Below the pieces are notes generated by a model that was not told the origin of the DNA, did no database searches, and saw nothing but the letters and a program-made list of their open reading frames with translations. This document shows positions 44,061-52,007 of a DNA stretch of 64,000 bases, piece by piece. The number at the start of each line of letters is the position of its first letter. The first letter of the stretch is position 1. The DNA comes from an uncultured Dorea sp. (lineage in GTDB: Bacteria > Bacillota > Clostridia > Lachnospirales > Lachnospiraceae). Both the position numbers and the translations under genes were made by a program. The DNA is taken from NCBI GenBank assembly GCA_900550865.1, contig URTM01000013.1, positions 1-64,000 on the forward strand, in the 5' to 3' direction.

Positions 44061-44312
44061 TTCTGTGACCCATTTCGTACTGCCAATTCCTCGTGGCCTG
44101 AACTTTTCGTTCCTGTACTGCGAAAGGCAGGTCTCCCGGCTTATTGCTCTGACGCTTCTGCTCCCTTCCCGGTCATCCCAGTGGGTATACAGCTTCTGCT
44201 TGCAAAATACGGTGACGAGTTCGTACAGGATTCTCACCTGTTTCCCTTTTCACCAGTCAGATTATTCCTTCTTTAAAATAATTCTCATGAATCACCTATA
44301 ATAATTCTGACT
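44060..44312 (-). promoter_or_regulatory. Cobalamin riboswitch
   Basis: The minus strand carries GGTGAAAAGGGAA, CAGGTGAGAATCCTGTACGA, GTCACCGTA, then GATGACCGGGAAGG and the B12-box AGCCGGGAGACCTGCC in the right order and spacing. It sits upstream of the lipoprotein cbiK operon and should shut it down when cobalamin is abundant. Confidence 0.93.
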
Positions 44313-44348
44313 GACACCTCACACAATCTTGATTTAATTTACCATGTA

Positions 44349-44378
44349 ACCTTACCACAGTTGCCCGAGTTATGTCAA
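44349..44378 (-). promoter_or_regulatory. Promoter of the cobalamin-riboswitch operon
   Basis: Perfect TTGACA (44373-44378), an 18-base spacer and TAAGGT (44349-44354) on the minus strand, about 37 bases before the aptamer. Confidence 0.7.
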
Positions 44379-44435
44379 TACTGCTCTGACTGTCGCGAAC
44401 CCGAACTATCGGCACACTAAGTGCGCAACAATAAC

Positions 44436-44478
44436 AGCAAAAAACCCTCGTCCGACTTCATGTCAAACAAGGGTTTCT
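44436..44478 (-). terminator. Terminator after tRNA-Arg
   Basis: AAACCCT and AGGGTTT form the stem, with six T following on the minus strand, immediately downstream of the tRNA. Confidence 0.8.
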
Positions 44479-44482
44479 CATA

Positions 44483-44556
44483 CGTGCGCGAGAAGATTCG
44501 AACTCCCGACCTTCTGGTCCGTAGCCAGACGCTCTATCCAGCTGAGCTACGCGCAC
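44483..44556 (-). tRNA. tRNA-Arg (anticodon ACG)
   Basis: On the minus strand the acceptor stem GTGCGCG pairs with CGCGCAC. The D arm AGCTCAGCTGGATAGAGC, the anticodon arm TCTGG-CTACGGA-CCAGA and the T arm with GTTCGAATC are all present. The anticodon is ACG, decoded as ICG for arginine. No CCA is encoded. Confidence 0.95.
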
Positions 44557-44778
44557 ATACTATATTTTGTTTGCCTCAGTTATTTATGTACCTCAGCAAC
44601 GAAATTAATTATAGCGCAACGTTTTCTATCTGTCAACAACTTTTTCAAATTTTTTAAAATTATTTTTTAGAGCTCTGATGGCCTGCAAGTCTTCCTTTTC
44701 TCTGGCCGTTTCTTTCTTCTTTTTATAATGGTATAATTATTACATATTTACAATACATTAGAAAATGAGGATTTTTTT

Positions 44779-45633
44779 ATGACTAAAAAAGTTGCTGTAA
44801 TCAATGATCTGTCCGGACTTGGACGCTGTTCCCTGACTGCTGCCATCTCCGTATTATCTGCGATGGGAATCCAAGCCTGTCCACTCCCTACCGCCATTTT
44901 AACTTCACAAACAGAATACCCTAGCTACTATTGTTATGATTTTACCGATAAGATGGATTATTTCCGCCAAGAATGGAAGAAACTGGGTACTTCTTTTTCC
45001 GGAATCTATACCGGTTATGTTGCCAGCATCTGCCAGATTGAACAGATCATGCATTTTCTGGATACTTTTCAGACAGCGGACACCCTTCTTCTAGTCGATC
45101 CTGTAATGGGAGACGATGGTGTTACCTATGATATGTATACTTCCGGGCTTCTGACTGCTATGAAAGAACTTGTCGCACGTGCAGATGTTATCACTCCTAA
45201 CCTTACAGAATTCTGTCTGCTGACGGATATAGATTATAACAGTATGCAGGATCCGTCTCTGTCTATACAGCAGCTCATTTCACGACTCAGAGATGCAGGA
45301 CAGACTTTAACAGAAGATCATGAAAAAAAGGTCCTCATCACTGGTATTCATTTTACTGCAGATGACGGAATTCATAAGATTGGAAATCTCCTGCTAGATG
45401 GTTCTTCACATTTCCTTTCAGCATATCCCTGTTGCAACGGAAGCTATTCCGGTACCGGTGACCTCTTTGCTTCCTGCATCACAGGCGGACTTGCCAGAGG
45501 TATTTCCCTTACGGAAATGATGCAGACCGCAGGTTCTTTTCTTGAAAAATCATTAATTGATTCTGTAGAAGAGCACGTTCCTGTAAACGAGGGCGTTAAT
45601 TTTGAAAAATATTTATATCTCTTGCATACTTAG
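44779..45633 (+). CDS. pdxY: Pyridoxamine kinase
   Basis: A 284-residue PdxK/PdxY/ThiD-type ribokinase-fold kinase. It starts AVINDLSGLGRCSLTAAISV, has GYVASICQIE, LVDPVMGDDGVTYDMYTS and ADVITPNLTEFCLLT, and ends with the catalytic YSGTGDLFASCITGGLARG. The DLSGLGRCSL start marks the pyridoxamine kinase group. It phosphorylates pyridoxal-type vitamers to salvage vitamin B6. Confidence 0.9.
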   Translation: MTKKVAVINDLSGLGRCSLTAAISVLSAMGIQACPLPTAILTSQTEYPSYYCYDFTDKMDYFRQEWKKLGTSFSGIYTGYVASICQIEQIMHFLDTFQTADTLLLVDPVMGDDGVTYDMYTSGLLTAMKELVARADVITPNLTEFCLLTDIDYNSMQDPSLSIQQLISRLRDAGQTLTEDHEKKVLITGIHFTADDGIHKIGNLLLDGSSHFLSAYPCCNGSYSGTGDLFASCITGGLARGISLTEMMQTAGSFLEKSLIDSVEEHVPVNEGVNFEKYLYLLHT

Positions 45634-45642
45634 GTATAAAAA

Positions 45643-45700
45643 ATCACCATATATCTTTTGAATTTCTCTACCGAAACTCTTTCTTTTGATATATGGTGAT
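45643..45700. terminator. Terminator after pdxY
   Basis: ATCACCATATATC and GATATATGGTGAT form a perfect 13-bp stem, preceded by A-runs and followed by CTTCTTTCT. It lies between convergent pdxY and the GH32 gene and may serve both. Confidence 0.8.
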
Positions 45701-45739
45701 CTTCTTTCTATATTATTGGTATTTCAGATTGATATTTCG

Positions 45740-47170
45740 TTACATAATTTCTGACAACGTAATCTGTGCTCCCACAGCTTCTGCCTGTAATTTATAAACT
45801 TCCGGATAATATCTTGTCGAAAATACATATTCCCCATCATTTATAAATACTTCAACAGAGGATGTATCGGCCAGAATCTTCAGATTCTCCACTTCTTCCA
45901 CTTCTACATATCTCATGCTTCTACCTGAAGATACCGAAGTTTTATCCTGATCTGTAAAACGCATCTGGAATTTTCCATCAGCATAATCCAGGATCAGCTT
46001 CTCTGAAAGGATAACTTTAAATCGGTTCTTTGTAATATCCGAAATCGTCATTTCATATACCGGATATCCATCTCCTGCCAGCATACCTTTCACATCACTT
46101 ACCAGATGTTTCTTCTCTTCCAGTTCTCTTATCGGACGCTGACAGATCTTGCCATCTTTTTCAAAAATTTCTCTTGGGAATGTAAAGCAATGCTGCCATC
46201 CTGTCTGAATGGTCGGATTGGTATATTCTTCGCAGTCCGGCATTCCCATCCAGCTGATGTGGATCCGTCTTCCGTCTTCCGTCTCAAAACTCTGCGGTGC
46301 ATAATAATCAAACCCATAATCCCATAAATGATACTCTGACAACTTGTATTCTCCGAGAATATCTCCTTCTATCTCAAAGTATCCAGACTGGTATACATTG
46401 CGGTCATCCCAGATGTCGCCTTCCAGTCCCTGAACCGATGTAGACAAAAGCTTCTTATCACCAATTTCAAAGTAATCCGGACACTCCCACATATAGCCGA
46501 ATGGTGTTTCGGATTCTACACAGCTCCTGAATTTCCAGTTTACTTTATCCACAGATTCGAATATAAGCACCTGACCTACATCTTCCTTGGTTCTTGCCCC
46601 CTGCACCATATAATAGGTATCATTTTCTTTCCATACCTTCGGGTCTCTTACGTGACAGGTCAGATTATCTGGGTAATCAGAATTTCTCATCAGTTCTTTT
46701 TTCTTTCCGAAGGTCTTACCATCTTCCGTTACAACCAGAACGGTGTTTCCCTCTCGTCCGGTACGGATGTAATCATAATCGCCGTCTTCTAATTTTACAT
46801 TTCCGGTATAATACAGATACATTTTCCCGTCTTCGATAAATGCGGATCCGGAATATACTCCGTGGCAGTCGAATGGCTGATCCGGATAAAGTGCCGTCCC
46901 CTGATATTCCCAATCAATCATATTCGTGCTGGTGTAGTGTCCCCACATCTTAACGCCGCCTTCTGCATTAAATGGCGAATACTGGAAAAATGCGTGATAG
47001 ATTCCCTGGAACTGGCAAAGCCCGTTCGGATCGTTGAGCCAGCCAACCGGCGGCATCAGATGCAGGTTTTCGCGGAATTTTCTGTCTGCTGCTGACAACT
47101 CTTCTTTTGCTTTCTGACTCCGTTCTGCTGTCTCTACTAATTTTACAAGATCTCTTGTTAATGCGTTCAT
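45740..47170 (-). CDS. sacA: Sucrose-6-phosphate hydrolase (GH32)
   Basis: A 476-residue beta-fructofuranosidase. The nucleophile is in WLNDPNG (44-50, Asp 47), the stabiliser in RDPKV (175-179) and the acid/base in WECPDYF (Glu 229). The C-terminal beta-sandwich follows. No signal peptide, so it acts in the cytosol on sucrose-6-phosphate delivered by the adjacent PTS. It is the last gene of the scr cluster. Confidence 0.93.
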   Translation of the reverse strand: MNALTRDLVKLVETAERSQKAKEELSAADRKFRENLHLMPPVGWLNDPNGLCQFQGIYHAFFQYSPFNAEGGVKMWGHYTSTNMIDWEYQGTALYPDQPFDCHGVYSGSAFIEDGKMYLYYTGNVKLEDGDYDYIRTGREGNTVLVVTEDGKTFGKKKELMRNSDYPDNLTCHVRDPKVWKENDTYYMVQGARTKEDVGQVLIFESVDKVNWKFRSCVESETPFGYMWECPDYFEIGDKKLLSTSVQGLEGDIWDDRNVYQSGYFEIEGDILGEYKLSEYHLWDYGFDYYAPQSFETEDGRRIHISWMGMPDCEEYTNPTIQTGWQHCFTFPREIFEKDGKICQRPIRELEEKKHLVSDVKGMLAGDGYPVYEMTISDITKNRFKVILSEKLILDYADGKFQMRFTDQDKTSVSSGRSMRYVEVEEVENLKILADTSSVEVFINDGEYVFSTRYYPEVYKLQAEAVGAQITLSEIM

Positions 47171-47266
47171 AATCCTATCATCTCCATCTATATTATTATG
47201 TTTTTAGTTGTCTTTTCATATTGATGACACATATTGCTCTACCGCTGTGCTGCTTTGGTATCTTAT

Positions 47267-47309
47267 AGATATGGGGCTGGAAGTTCATATTACTTTCGGC
47301 CCCATATCT
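47267..47309 (-). promoter_or_regulatory. Intercistronic hairpin between PTS and GH32 genes
   Basis: AGATATGGGGC and GCCCCATATCT form a perfect 11-bp stem without a T-run, 13 bases after the PTS stop. It probably lowers read-through or protects the 3' end of the PTS message. Confidence 0.6.
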
Positions 47310-47321
47310 CATTATCCGCTA

Positions 47322-49277
47322 TTATTTTACAAGTGCCATTACGTTACTTGTTGTCTTAACTTCAGCAGGCTCTGCCTTTGTTACATTTCCGAAATCATCC
47401 GTATTTGTCAGAATCATCATCGTTGTTGTCTGGTATCCTGCATTCTTGATTGCATTTAAGTCTGCTTCTACCAGAACATCGCCTGCGTGTACTTTATCAC
47501 CATCAGAAACTTTCTTTGTAAATCCTTTTCCATCCATTTTTACAGTATCAATACCGATATGGATCAGAAGTTCGCCACCCGCTTCTGTTGTGATACATAC
47601 AGCATGACCTGTCTCGAAAATATTCGATACTTCTCCGTCACATGGTGCTACGATCTTGCAGTCTGCAGGTTCCACTGCAACGGTAGCTCCGAGCATCTCT
47701 GATGCAAATGTCTCATCTGCAACTTCGGATAATGGAATCTGTGTTCCGTTTACCGGGCTTGTTAATGTCTCTTCTGTTACTCTATCTGATGCAGCATCTA
47801 CCTTCTCTTCTGCTTCATTGTTGCCTGCTGTTTCGATATTTTTTACAGCTTCTGTTGTTCCTACTGTCTCTGTTGCATCTGCGGTTGCTGCCTTTGGTTC
47901 TGCATCCTTATAGATCAGGAATGAGATCACGAATGCTACGCCGACTGCGATTACCATCTCGATCAGATACTGAAGCGGCTGGTTCAGGCAGAGCAGGATA
48001 CCGAAGATACCTGTTACACCAGTTCCCTTAGCTCCGAGGTGTACCAGTGATGCATACAATGCTCCACATCCTCCACCGATACATCCGGCGATGAATGGCT
48101 TGAAGAATCTTAAGTTTACACCGAAGATTGCAGGCTCTGTGATTCCCATGAATGCACTGAGTGATGATGGAAGTGCCAGAGATTTGATCTTCTTATCTTT
48201 GGATTTGATACCTACTGCTAATGCTGCAGCTCCTTGTGCTACGTTTGCTGCACTTGCAAGCGGAAGCCAGTATGTAACACCATATTTTGCAAGCTGTCCG
48301 ATGTCGATTGCTGTATACATCTGATGGATACCGGTTACTACGGTTGGTGCGTACAGACTTCCCATGATCAGACTTCCGATTCCAAGAGGCAGTGTTAACA
48401 TCCACTGAATTGCCCCGAGGATTGCATTTTCAGCCCATACAAAGATCGGGCCTACGATCGATAATGTAAGGTAACCTGTTACAAATACACTGACCAGAGG
48501 AGTCACGAATAAGTCGAGAACTTCCGGAACGATCTTATGCAGCTTCTTCTCGATCACTGCCAGGATCCATACAGCGATGATAACCGGGATGACGTGTCCC
48601 TGATATCCGACCATGTCGATCTTGAACAGTCCGAAGAATACACTTTGTGTCTGCTGTACACCTTCGGTTGCTACCGTATAAGCGTTCTGCAGTGACGGAT
48701 GGATCATGATCATACCGATAACTGCGCCAAGATATTGGTTAGCACCAAACGCTTTCGCTGCTGAGAATGCGATCAGGATCTGCAGAAATGTATATGCAAT
48801 GTTACTGAACAGATTCGCAAATACATAAATGGAACTGTGTGTATTGATGTTCAGGAATCCGTTGCTGTTCATAAAGTCAAGTGAGTTCATGATTCCCATC
48901 AAAAAACCGCTGGCTACGATGGCCGGAATAATCGGTACAAAAATATCGCCAAGAAGCTTGATCGCACGCATGAACCAGTTCTGCTTCTCTGCGGCTGCCT
49001 CTTTCGCCTCTGCTTTCGAGCTTGCTGTGATACCTGCGATGTCGATGAACTCGGCAAATACTTTATTTACTGTACCTGTTCCAAGGATAATCTGAAGCTG
49101 TCCCGATGCCTCGAAGACTCCTTTTACCCCATCTACATTTTCAAGTGCTTCTTTACTTACTTTCTTATTATCTGCAATGACAAGACGCAGTCTCGTTGCA
49201 CAATGCGCTGCAGATGCAATGTTCTTACTTCCACCGACATGATCCAGGATGTCCTGTGCGGTCTTTCTGTAATCCAT
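47322..49277 (-). CDS. scrA: Sucrose-type PTS enzyme IIBCA
   Basis: A 651-residue single-chain PTS transporter. EIIB is at 1-80 with the phosphorylated Cys 26 (SAAHCATRLRL). EIIC spans about 105-450 with ten helices and SAFMGITEPAIFGVNLRFF. An Ala/Glu/Thr-rich linker at about 455-505 leads to EIIA with the phosphorylated His 573 in HIGIDTV. The glucose-superfamily layout, with GH32 downstream and a LacI gene upstream, argues for sucrose; beta-glucosides are the alternative. Confidence 0.9.
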   Translation of the reverse strand: MDYRKTAQDILDHVGGSKNIASAAHCATRLRLVIADNKKVSKEALENVDGVKGVFEASGQLQIILGTGTVNKVFAEFIDIAGITASSKAEAKEAAAEKQNWFMRAIKLLGDIFVPIIPAIVASGFLMGIMNSLDFMNSNGFLNINTHSSIYVFANLFSNIAYTFLQILIAFSAAKAFGANQYLGAVIGMIMIHPSLQNAYTVATEGVQQTQSVFFGLFKIDMVGYQGHVIPVIIAVWILAVIEKKLHKIVPEVLDLFVTPLVSVFVTGYLTLSIVGPIFVWAENAILGAIQWMLTLPLGIGSLIMGSLYAPTVVTGIHQMYTAIDIGQLAKYGVTYWLPLASAANVAQGAAALAVGIKSKDKKIKSLALPSSLSAFMGITEPAIFGVNLRFFKPFIAGCIGGGCGALYASLVHLGAKGTGVTGIFGILLCLNQPLQYLIEMVIAVGVAFVISFLIYKDAEPKAATADATETVGTTEAVKNIETAGNNEAEEKVDAASDRVTEETLTSPVNGTQIPLSEVADETFASEMLGATVAVEPADCKIVAPCDGEVSNIFETGHAVCITTEAGGELLIHIGIDTVKMDGKGFTKKVSDGDKVHAGDVLVEADLNAIKNAGYQTTTMMILTNTDDFGNVTKAEPAEVKTTSNVMALVK

Positions 49278-49300
49278 ATTAACTCTCCTTCCTCGTTTTA

Positions 49301-49318
49301 TGTGTAATCGTTTTCACA
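49301..49318 (-). promoter_or_regulatory. LacI/CcpA-type operator
   Basis: TGTGAAAACGATTACACA on the minus strand is an 18-base near-palindrome matching the LacI-family and cre patterns. It is at about +6 to +23 of the PTS promoter, where ScrR or CcpA would block transcription. Confidence 0.75.
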
Positions 49319-49330
49319 TCTTGTGATTTT

Positions 49331-49359
49331 ATGATAAGAAAAAAAATGCCATTTGTAAA
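49331..49359 (-). promoter_or_regulatory. Promoter of scrA
   Basis: TTTACA (49354-49359), a 17-base spacer and TATCAT (49331-49336) on the minus strand. The -35 box lies in the loop of the terminator ending the lacI gene. Confidence 0.65.
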
Positions 49360-49371
49360 GATGGCATTTTT
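49341..49371 (-). terminator. Terminator of lacI-type gene, overlapping scrA promoter
   Basis: AAAAATGCCAT and ATGGCATTTTT form the stem with loop TTGTAAAG. T-runs occur on both strands. Confidence 0.75.
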
Positions 49372-49413
49372 ACTGATATTTCACATTCATTTTTGTGCGC
49401 ATTGCACGAAAAA

Positions 49414-50454
49414 TTAACATTCTTCCGAATCTTCGATTTCAGACAGGCGGTAACCTAACTTAATCTCAACTGGTATGTTTTCGCCCCGTTCTATCACATC
49501 CAGCAAGAGTTCTGCTCCTCGGATTCCGCTGGTTTTATATCCAAAATGTACCGTTGGTATTCCTCCTGTTACTGCCTTCAAAAGCTGATTATCGCCAAAT
49601 CCGGTAACCTGGATTGCGGTATTTTCCAATATATAACGGAATCTGGAACCTGTATCTTCCACATTCTTCGGAATCTGGCTTCCCACATAAGTATGAATCG
49701 CTTCAATTGCTCCGGCCGCAATCGTATCCGTGGCGCATGATATGATATCGATGTCATGTTTTTCATTCAATAATTCCAGAACCTTTTCATATCCGGATTC
49801 TGTCGTGAACTCTGCCACCTTATAATATTCGTCTTTTAACTCTCTTCCTGTCTTTTTCAGACCTTCCCGGAATCCATCTTCTCTGGCTGCTCCGGCTGCC
49901 TTGTCTTCTCTTGAGACTCCGATATACGCGATCTCTTTCCTGCTCTTCGCCGCAACCGCACGTCCCATGGCCTCCCCTGCACCGTAATCATCATGATAAA
50001 TGCAATTTGCAAACTTCGTATGCTGTCCGATCACGACAACAGGAACCTTGGATTCTTTCAGAAACCGTCTGTGTTCTGCTGTGATCATCGTACCAACCAG
50101 AATAATTCCGTCTACCGGATAATTCTCAAATAAACGCATATATTCTATTTCCTTCGCCGGTGTATTATCCGTTCCTGCAAGTAGCATCTGATAATTTCTC
50201 TCTGAAAGGACTTTTTCTATCCCTGCCGTAACCCGGCTGATAGATTCGGAATTAATCTTCGGCACAACCACTCCGATCAGGCACGCTTTCTTTGTCCTGA
50301 GCATACGTGCCTGCGCCGACGGCTGGTAGCCGGTCTCATCGATTACTTTCTTAATCTGTTCTTTCTTTTCATTACTTACATATCCACCGTTCAGATATCT
50401 TGACACTGCTGCGCTGGATACCCCCGCCAGTTTGGCAATTTCTTTGATCGTCAT
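49414..50454 (-). CDS. scrR: LacI-family repressor (ScrR-like)
   Basis: A 346-residue LacI-family regulator. The N-terminal helix-turn-helix and hinge are TIKEIAKLAGVSSAAVSRYL and SARPSA-like QPSAQARMLRTKK; the sugar-binding domain follows with GVVVPKINSESISRVTAGIE and GIILVGTM. It lies directly upstream of the PTS and GH32 genes, so it is likely the sucrose (fructose-responsive) repressor acting at 49301-49318. A beta-glucoside role is possible given the GH1 gene upstream. Confidence 0.85.
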   Translation of the reverse strand: MTIKEIAKLAGVSSAAVSRYLNGGYVSNEKKEQIKKVIDETGYQPSAQARMLRTKKACLIGVVVPKINSESISRVTAGIEKVLSERNYQMLLAGTDNTPAKEIEYMRLFENYPVDGIILVGTMITAEHRRFLKESKVPVVVIGQHTKFANCIYHDDYGAGEAMGRAVAAKSRKEIAYIGVSREDKAAGAAREDGFREGLKKTGRELKDEYYKVAEFTTESGYEKVLELLNEKHDIDIISCATDTIAAGAIEAIHTYVGSQIPKNVEDTGSRFRYILENTAIQVTGFGDNQLLKAVTGGIPTVHFGYKTSGIRGAELLLDVIERGENIPVEIKLGYRLSEIEDSEEC

Positions 50455-50503
50455 CTGCTATTACTCCCTTTATTATTCTGTGCTTTAGAACATTATAACA
50501 CAT

Positions 50504-50551
50504 AATAAATGGGGACGGGGGATTTCTAAAAATCCCCCGTCCCCATTTATT
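50504..50551. repeat. GGGGAC/GTCCCC perfect 22-bp hairpin
   Basis: AATAAATGGGGACGGGGG plus ATTT is followed by a CTAA loop and the exact reverse complement. It sits between the GH1 gene and scrR, just after the GH1 stop. It can work as a terminator but is far longer and more perfect than needed. It shares its core with hairpins at 943 and 23931. Confidence 0.8.
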
Positions 50552-50556
50552 CATTA

Positions 50557-51915
50557 CTATAATTTTCTGCCATTTTCTTTAATTATTTTCTGATACCAGT
50601 AAGCAGAATCTTTCAAAATCCTCTTCTGCGTCGGATAATCCACATATACCAGACCAAATCTCTCCGAATATCCTTTTGCCCACTCAAAGTTATCTATCAG
50701 TGACCACTGGAAGTATCCCCTCAGATCAATCTCTCCTGCAGCCCTTTTTAATTCATGTAAATATCTGGCAAGAAAATCAATCCTGTTTGGGTCGTGAACT
50801 TTCCCGTCCAGTGAAATCACATCATGGCACGACAGACCATTTTCTGTAATATACAGTGGTTTCTGATAACGTTCATAGAGGAACTTCGGCCCCCAGTACA
50901 GACACTCTGGTGTTACCGGCCAGTCAATTGCTGTTTTCGGGAATCCTTCATAGCGGGTTACATTTTCCGGTTCTCCATCTTCACCCATGCGGACACACTG
51001 ACCATTATAAATATTCTGTCCATACATATCGATTGGCTGTGAAATCAGACGCATATCTTCTGCTGTAATCTTAGGAAGATACGGCTCATACTTCGCCAGT
51101 CCTTCTTCGGGATATTTTCCTAAAAGTATCGGATCCGACCACCAGGTCACATTCCAGTGCCAGTTTTTCACATCTGCTGGAAGCGAGAAAAGTGCCTTTC
51201 TGGCCGCTTCTATATCTTCTGCTTTTTCAGTTGCAGGATAACGCATAGAAGCTGTTGGTGCATAGCCGATCATCAATGGCTGTCTGGCATGTGCCCGTAA
51301 CATCTGCACCGCTCTTCCATGTGCTTTCAGGACATTATGTGCCATTTCAAATGTATCACGTACTGGTGCTTTTACGCCCGGCGCATGTTCCCCATTTAAA
51401 AACCCAAGTCCCACAAAGCACTGAGGTTCATTCAGAGTAAAGAAATATTTCACTCTGTCACTGAACCGTTCCGCCAGAAGCTTCGCATATTCGCCGAACC
51501 ACTCTACAATCTGCGGATTCATCCACCCGCCGCGTTTATATAATTCGTATGGAAGTTCCCAATGGTACATTGTAATATACGATTCGATATCATTGGCAAG
51601 TAATTCGTCGATCAGATGATCATAGAATTCGATTCCTTTTTCATTCACCCGACCGGTTCCTTCCGGCAGCACTCTGGACCAGTCTATGGAAAAACGATAT
51701 CCCTTCAGCCCGATTTCTTTCATGATTTGGACATCTTCTTTATATCTGTGATAATGATCACAGGCAACTTCTCCGGTATGACCTTCGAATATTTTTCCTG
51801 GTTCTTTTGTATACACATCCCAGATGTGCTCTCCTTTTCCATCTTCTTTTACAGCACCTTCAATCTGGTATGCGCTGGTTGCTGCTCCCCATACAAAATC
51901 TTCTCGAAAACTCAC
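50557..51915 (-). CDS. bglA: GH1 family beta-glucosidase
   Basis: A 452-residue GH1 glycosidase. Acid/base Glu 163 is in FTLNEPQCF, nucleophile Glu 358 in YITENGLS, and the N-terminal FVWGAATSAYQIEGA is typical. The C-terminal WSLIDNFEWAKGYSERFGL is also present. It hydrolyses beta-glucosides; I see no clear phospho-sugar signature, so 6-phospho activity is uncertain. The start is GTG at 51915 after GGAGG. Its upstream region now holds an IS element. Confidence 0.9.
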   Translation of the reverse strand: MSFREDFVWGAATSAYQIEGAVKEDGKGEHIWDVYTKEPGKIFEGHTGEVACDHYHRYKEDVQIMKEIGLKGYRFSIDWSRVLPEGTGRVNEKGIEFYDHLIDELLANDIESYITMYHWELPYELYKRGGWMNPQIVEWFGEYAKLLAERFSDRVKYFFTLNEPQCFVGLGFLNGEHAPGVKAPVRDTFEMAHNVLKAHGRAVQMLRAHARQPLMIGYAPTASMRYPATEKAEDIEAARKALFSLPADVKNWHWNVTWWSDPILLGKYPEEGLAKYEPYLPKITAEDMRLISQPIDMYGQNIYNGQCVRMGEDGEPENVTRYEGFPKTAIDWPVTPECLYWGPKFLYERYQKPLYITENGLSCHDVISLDGKVHDPNRIDFLARYLHELKRAAGEIDLRGYFQWSLIDNFEWAKGYSERFGLVYVDYPTQKRILKDSAYWYQKIIKENGRKL

Positions 51916-51972
51916 TTTATCCTCCTTATAATTAACCTGTTATCCTCTTAGTATTTATCTGTATTATAACTG

Positions 51973-51998
51973 AAAAAGCCCGCCTAAGCGAGCTTTTT
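51973..51998 (-). terminator. Terminator of ABC exporter operon, separated by the IS
   Basis: AAAAAGC and GCTTTTT with an inner GC/GC stem form a short terminator. Without the insertion it would lie 10-40 bases after the ABC stop codon at 53817. Confidence 0.7.
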
Positions 51999-52007
51999 AC
52001 CAGATTG
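51999..52007. repeat. Target-site duplication, left copy
   Basis: ACCAGATTG directly flanks the left end of the IS element and matches 53804-53812. Confidence 0.8.
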
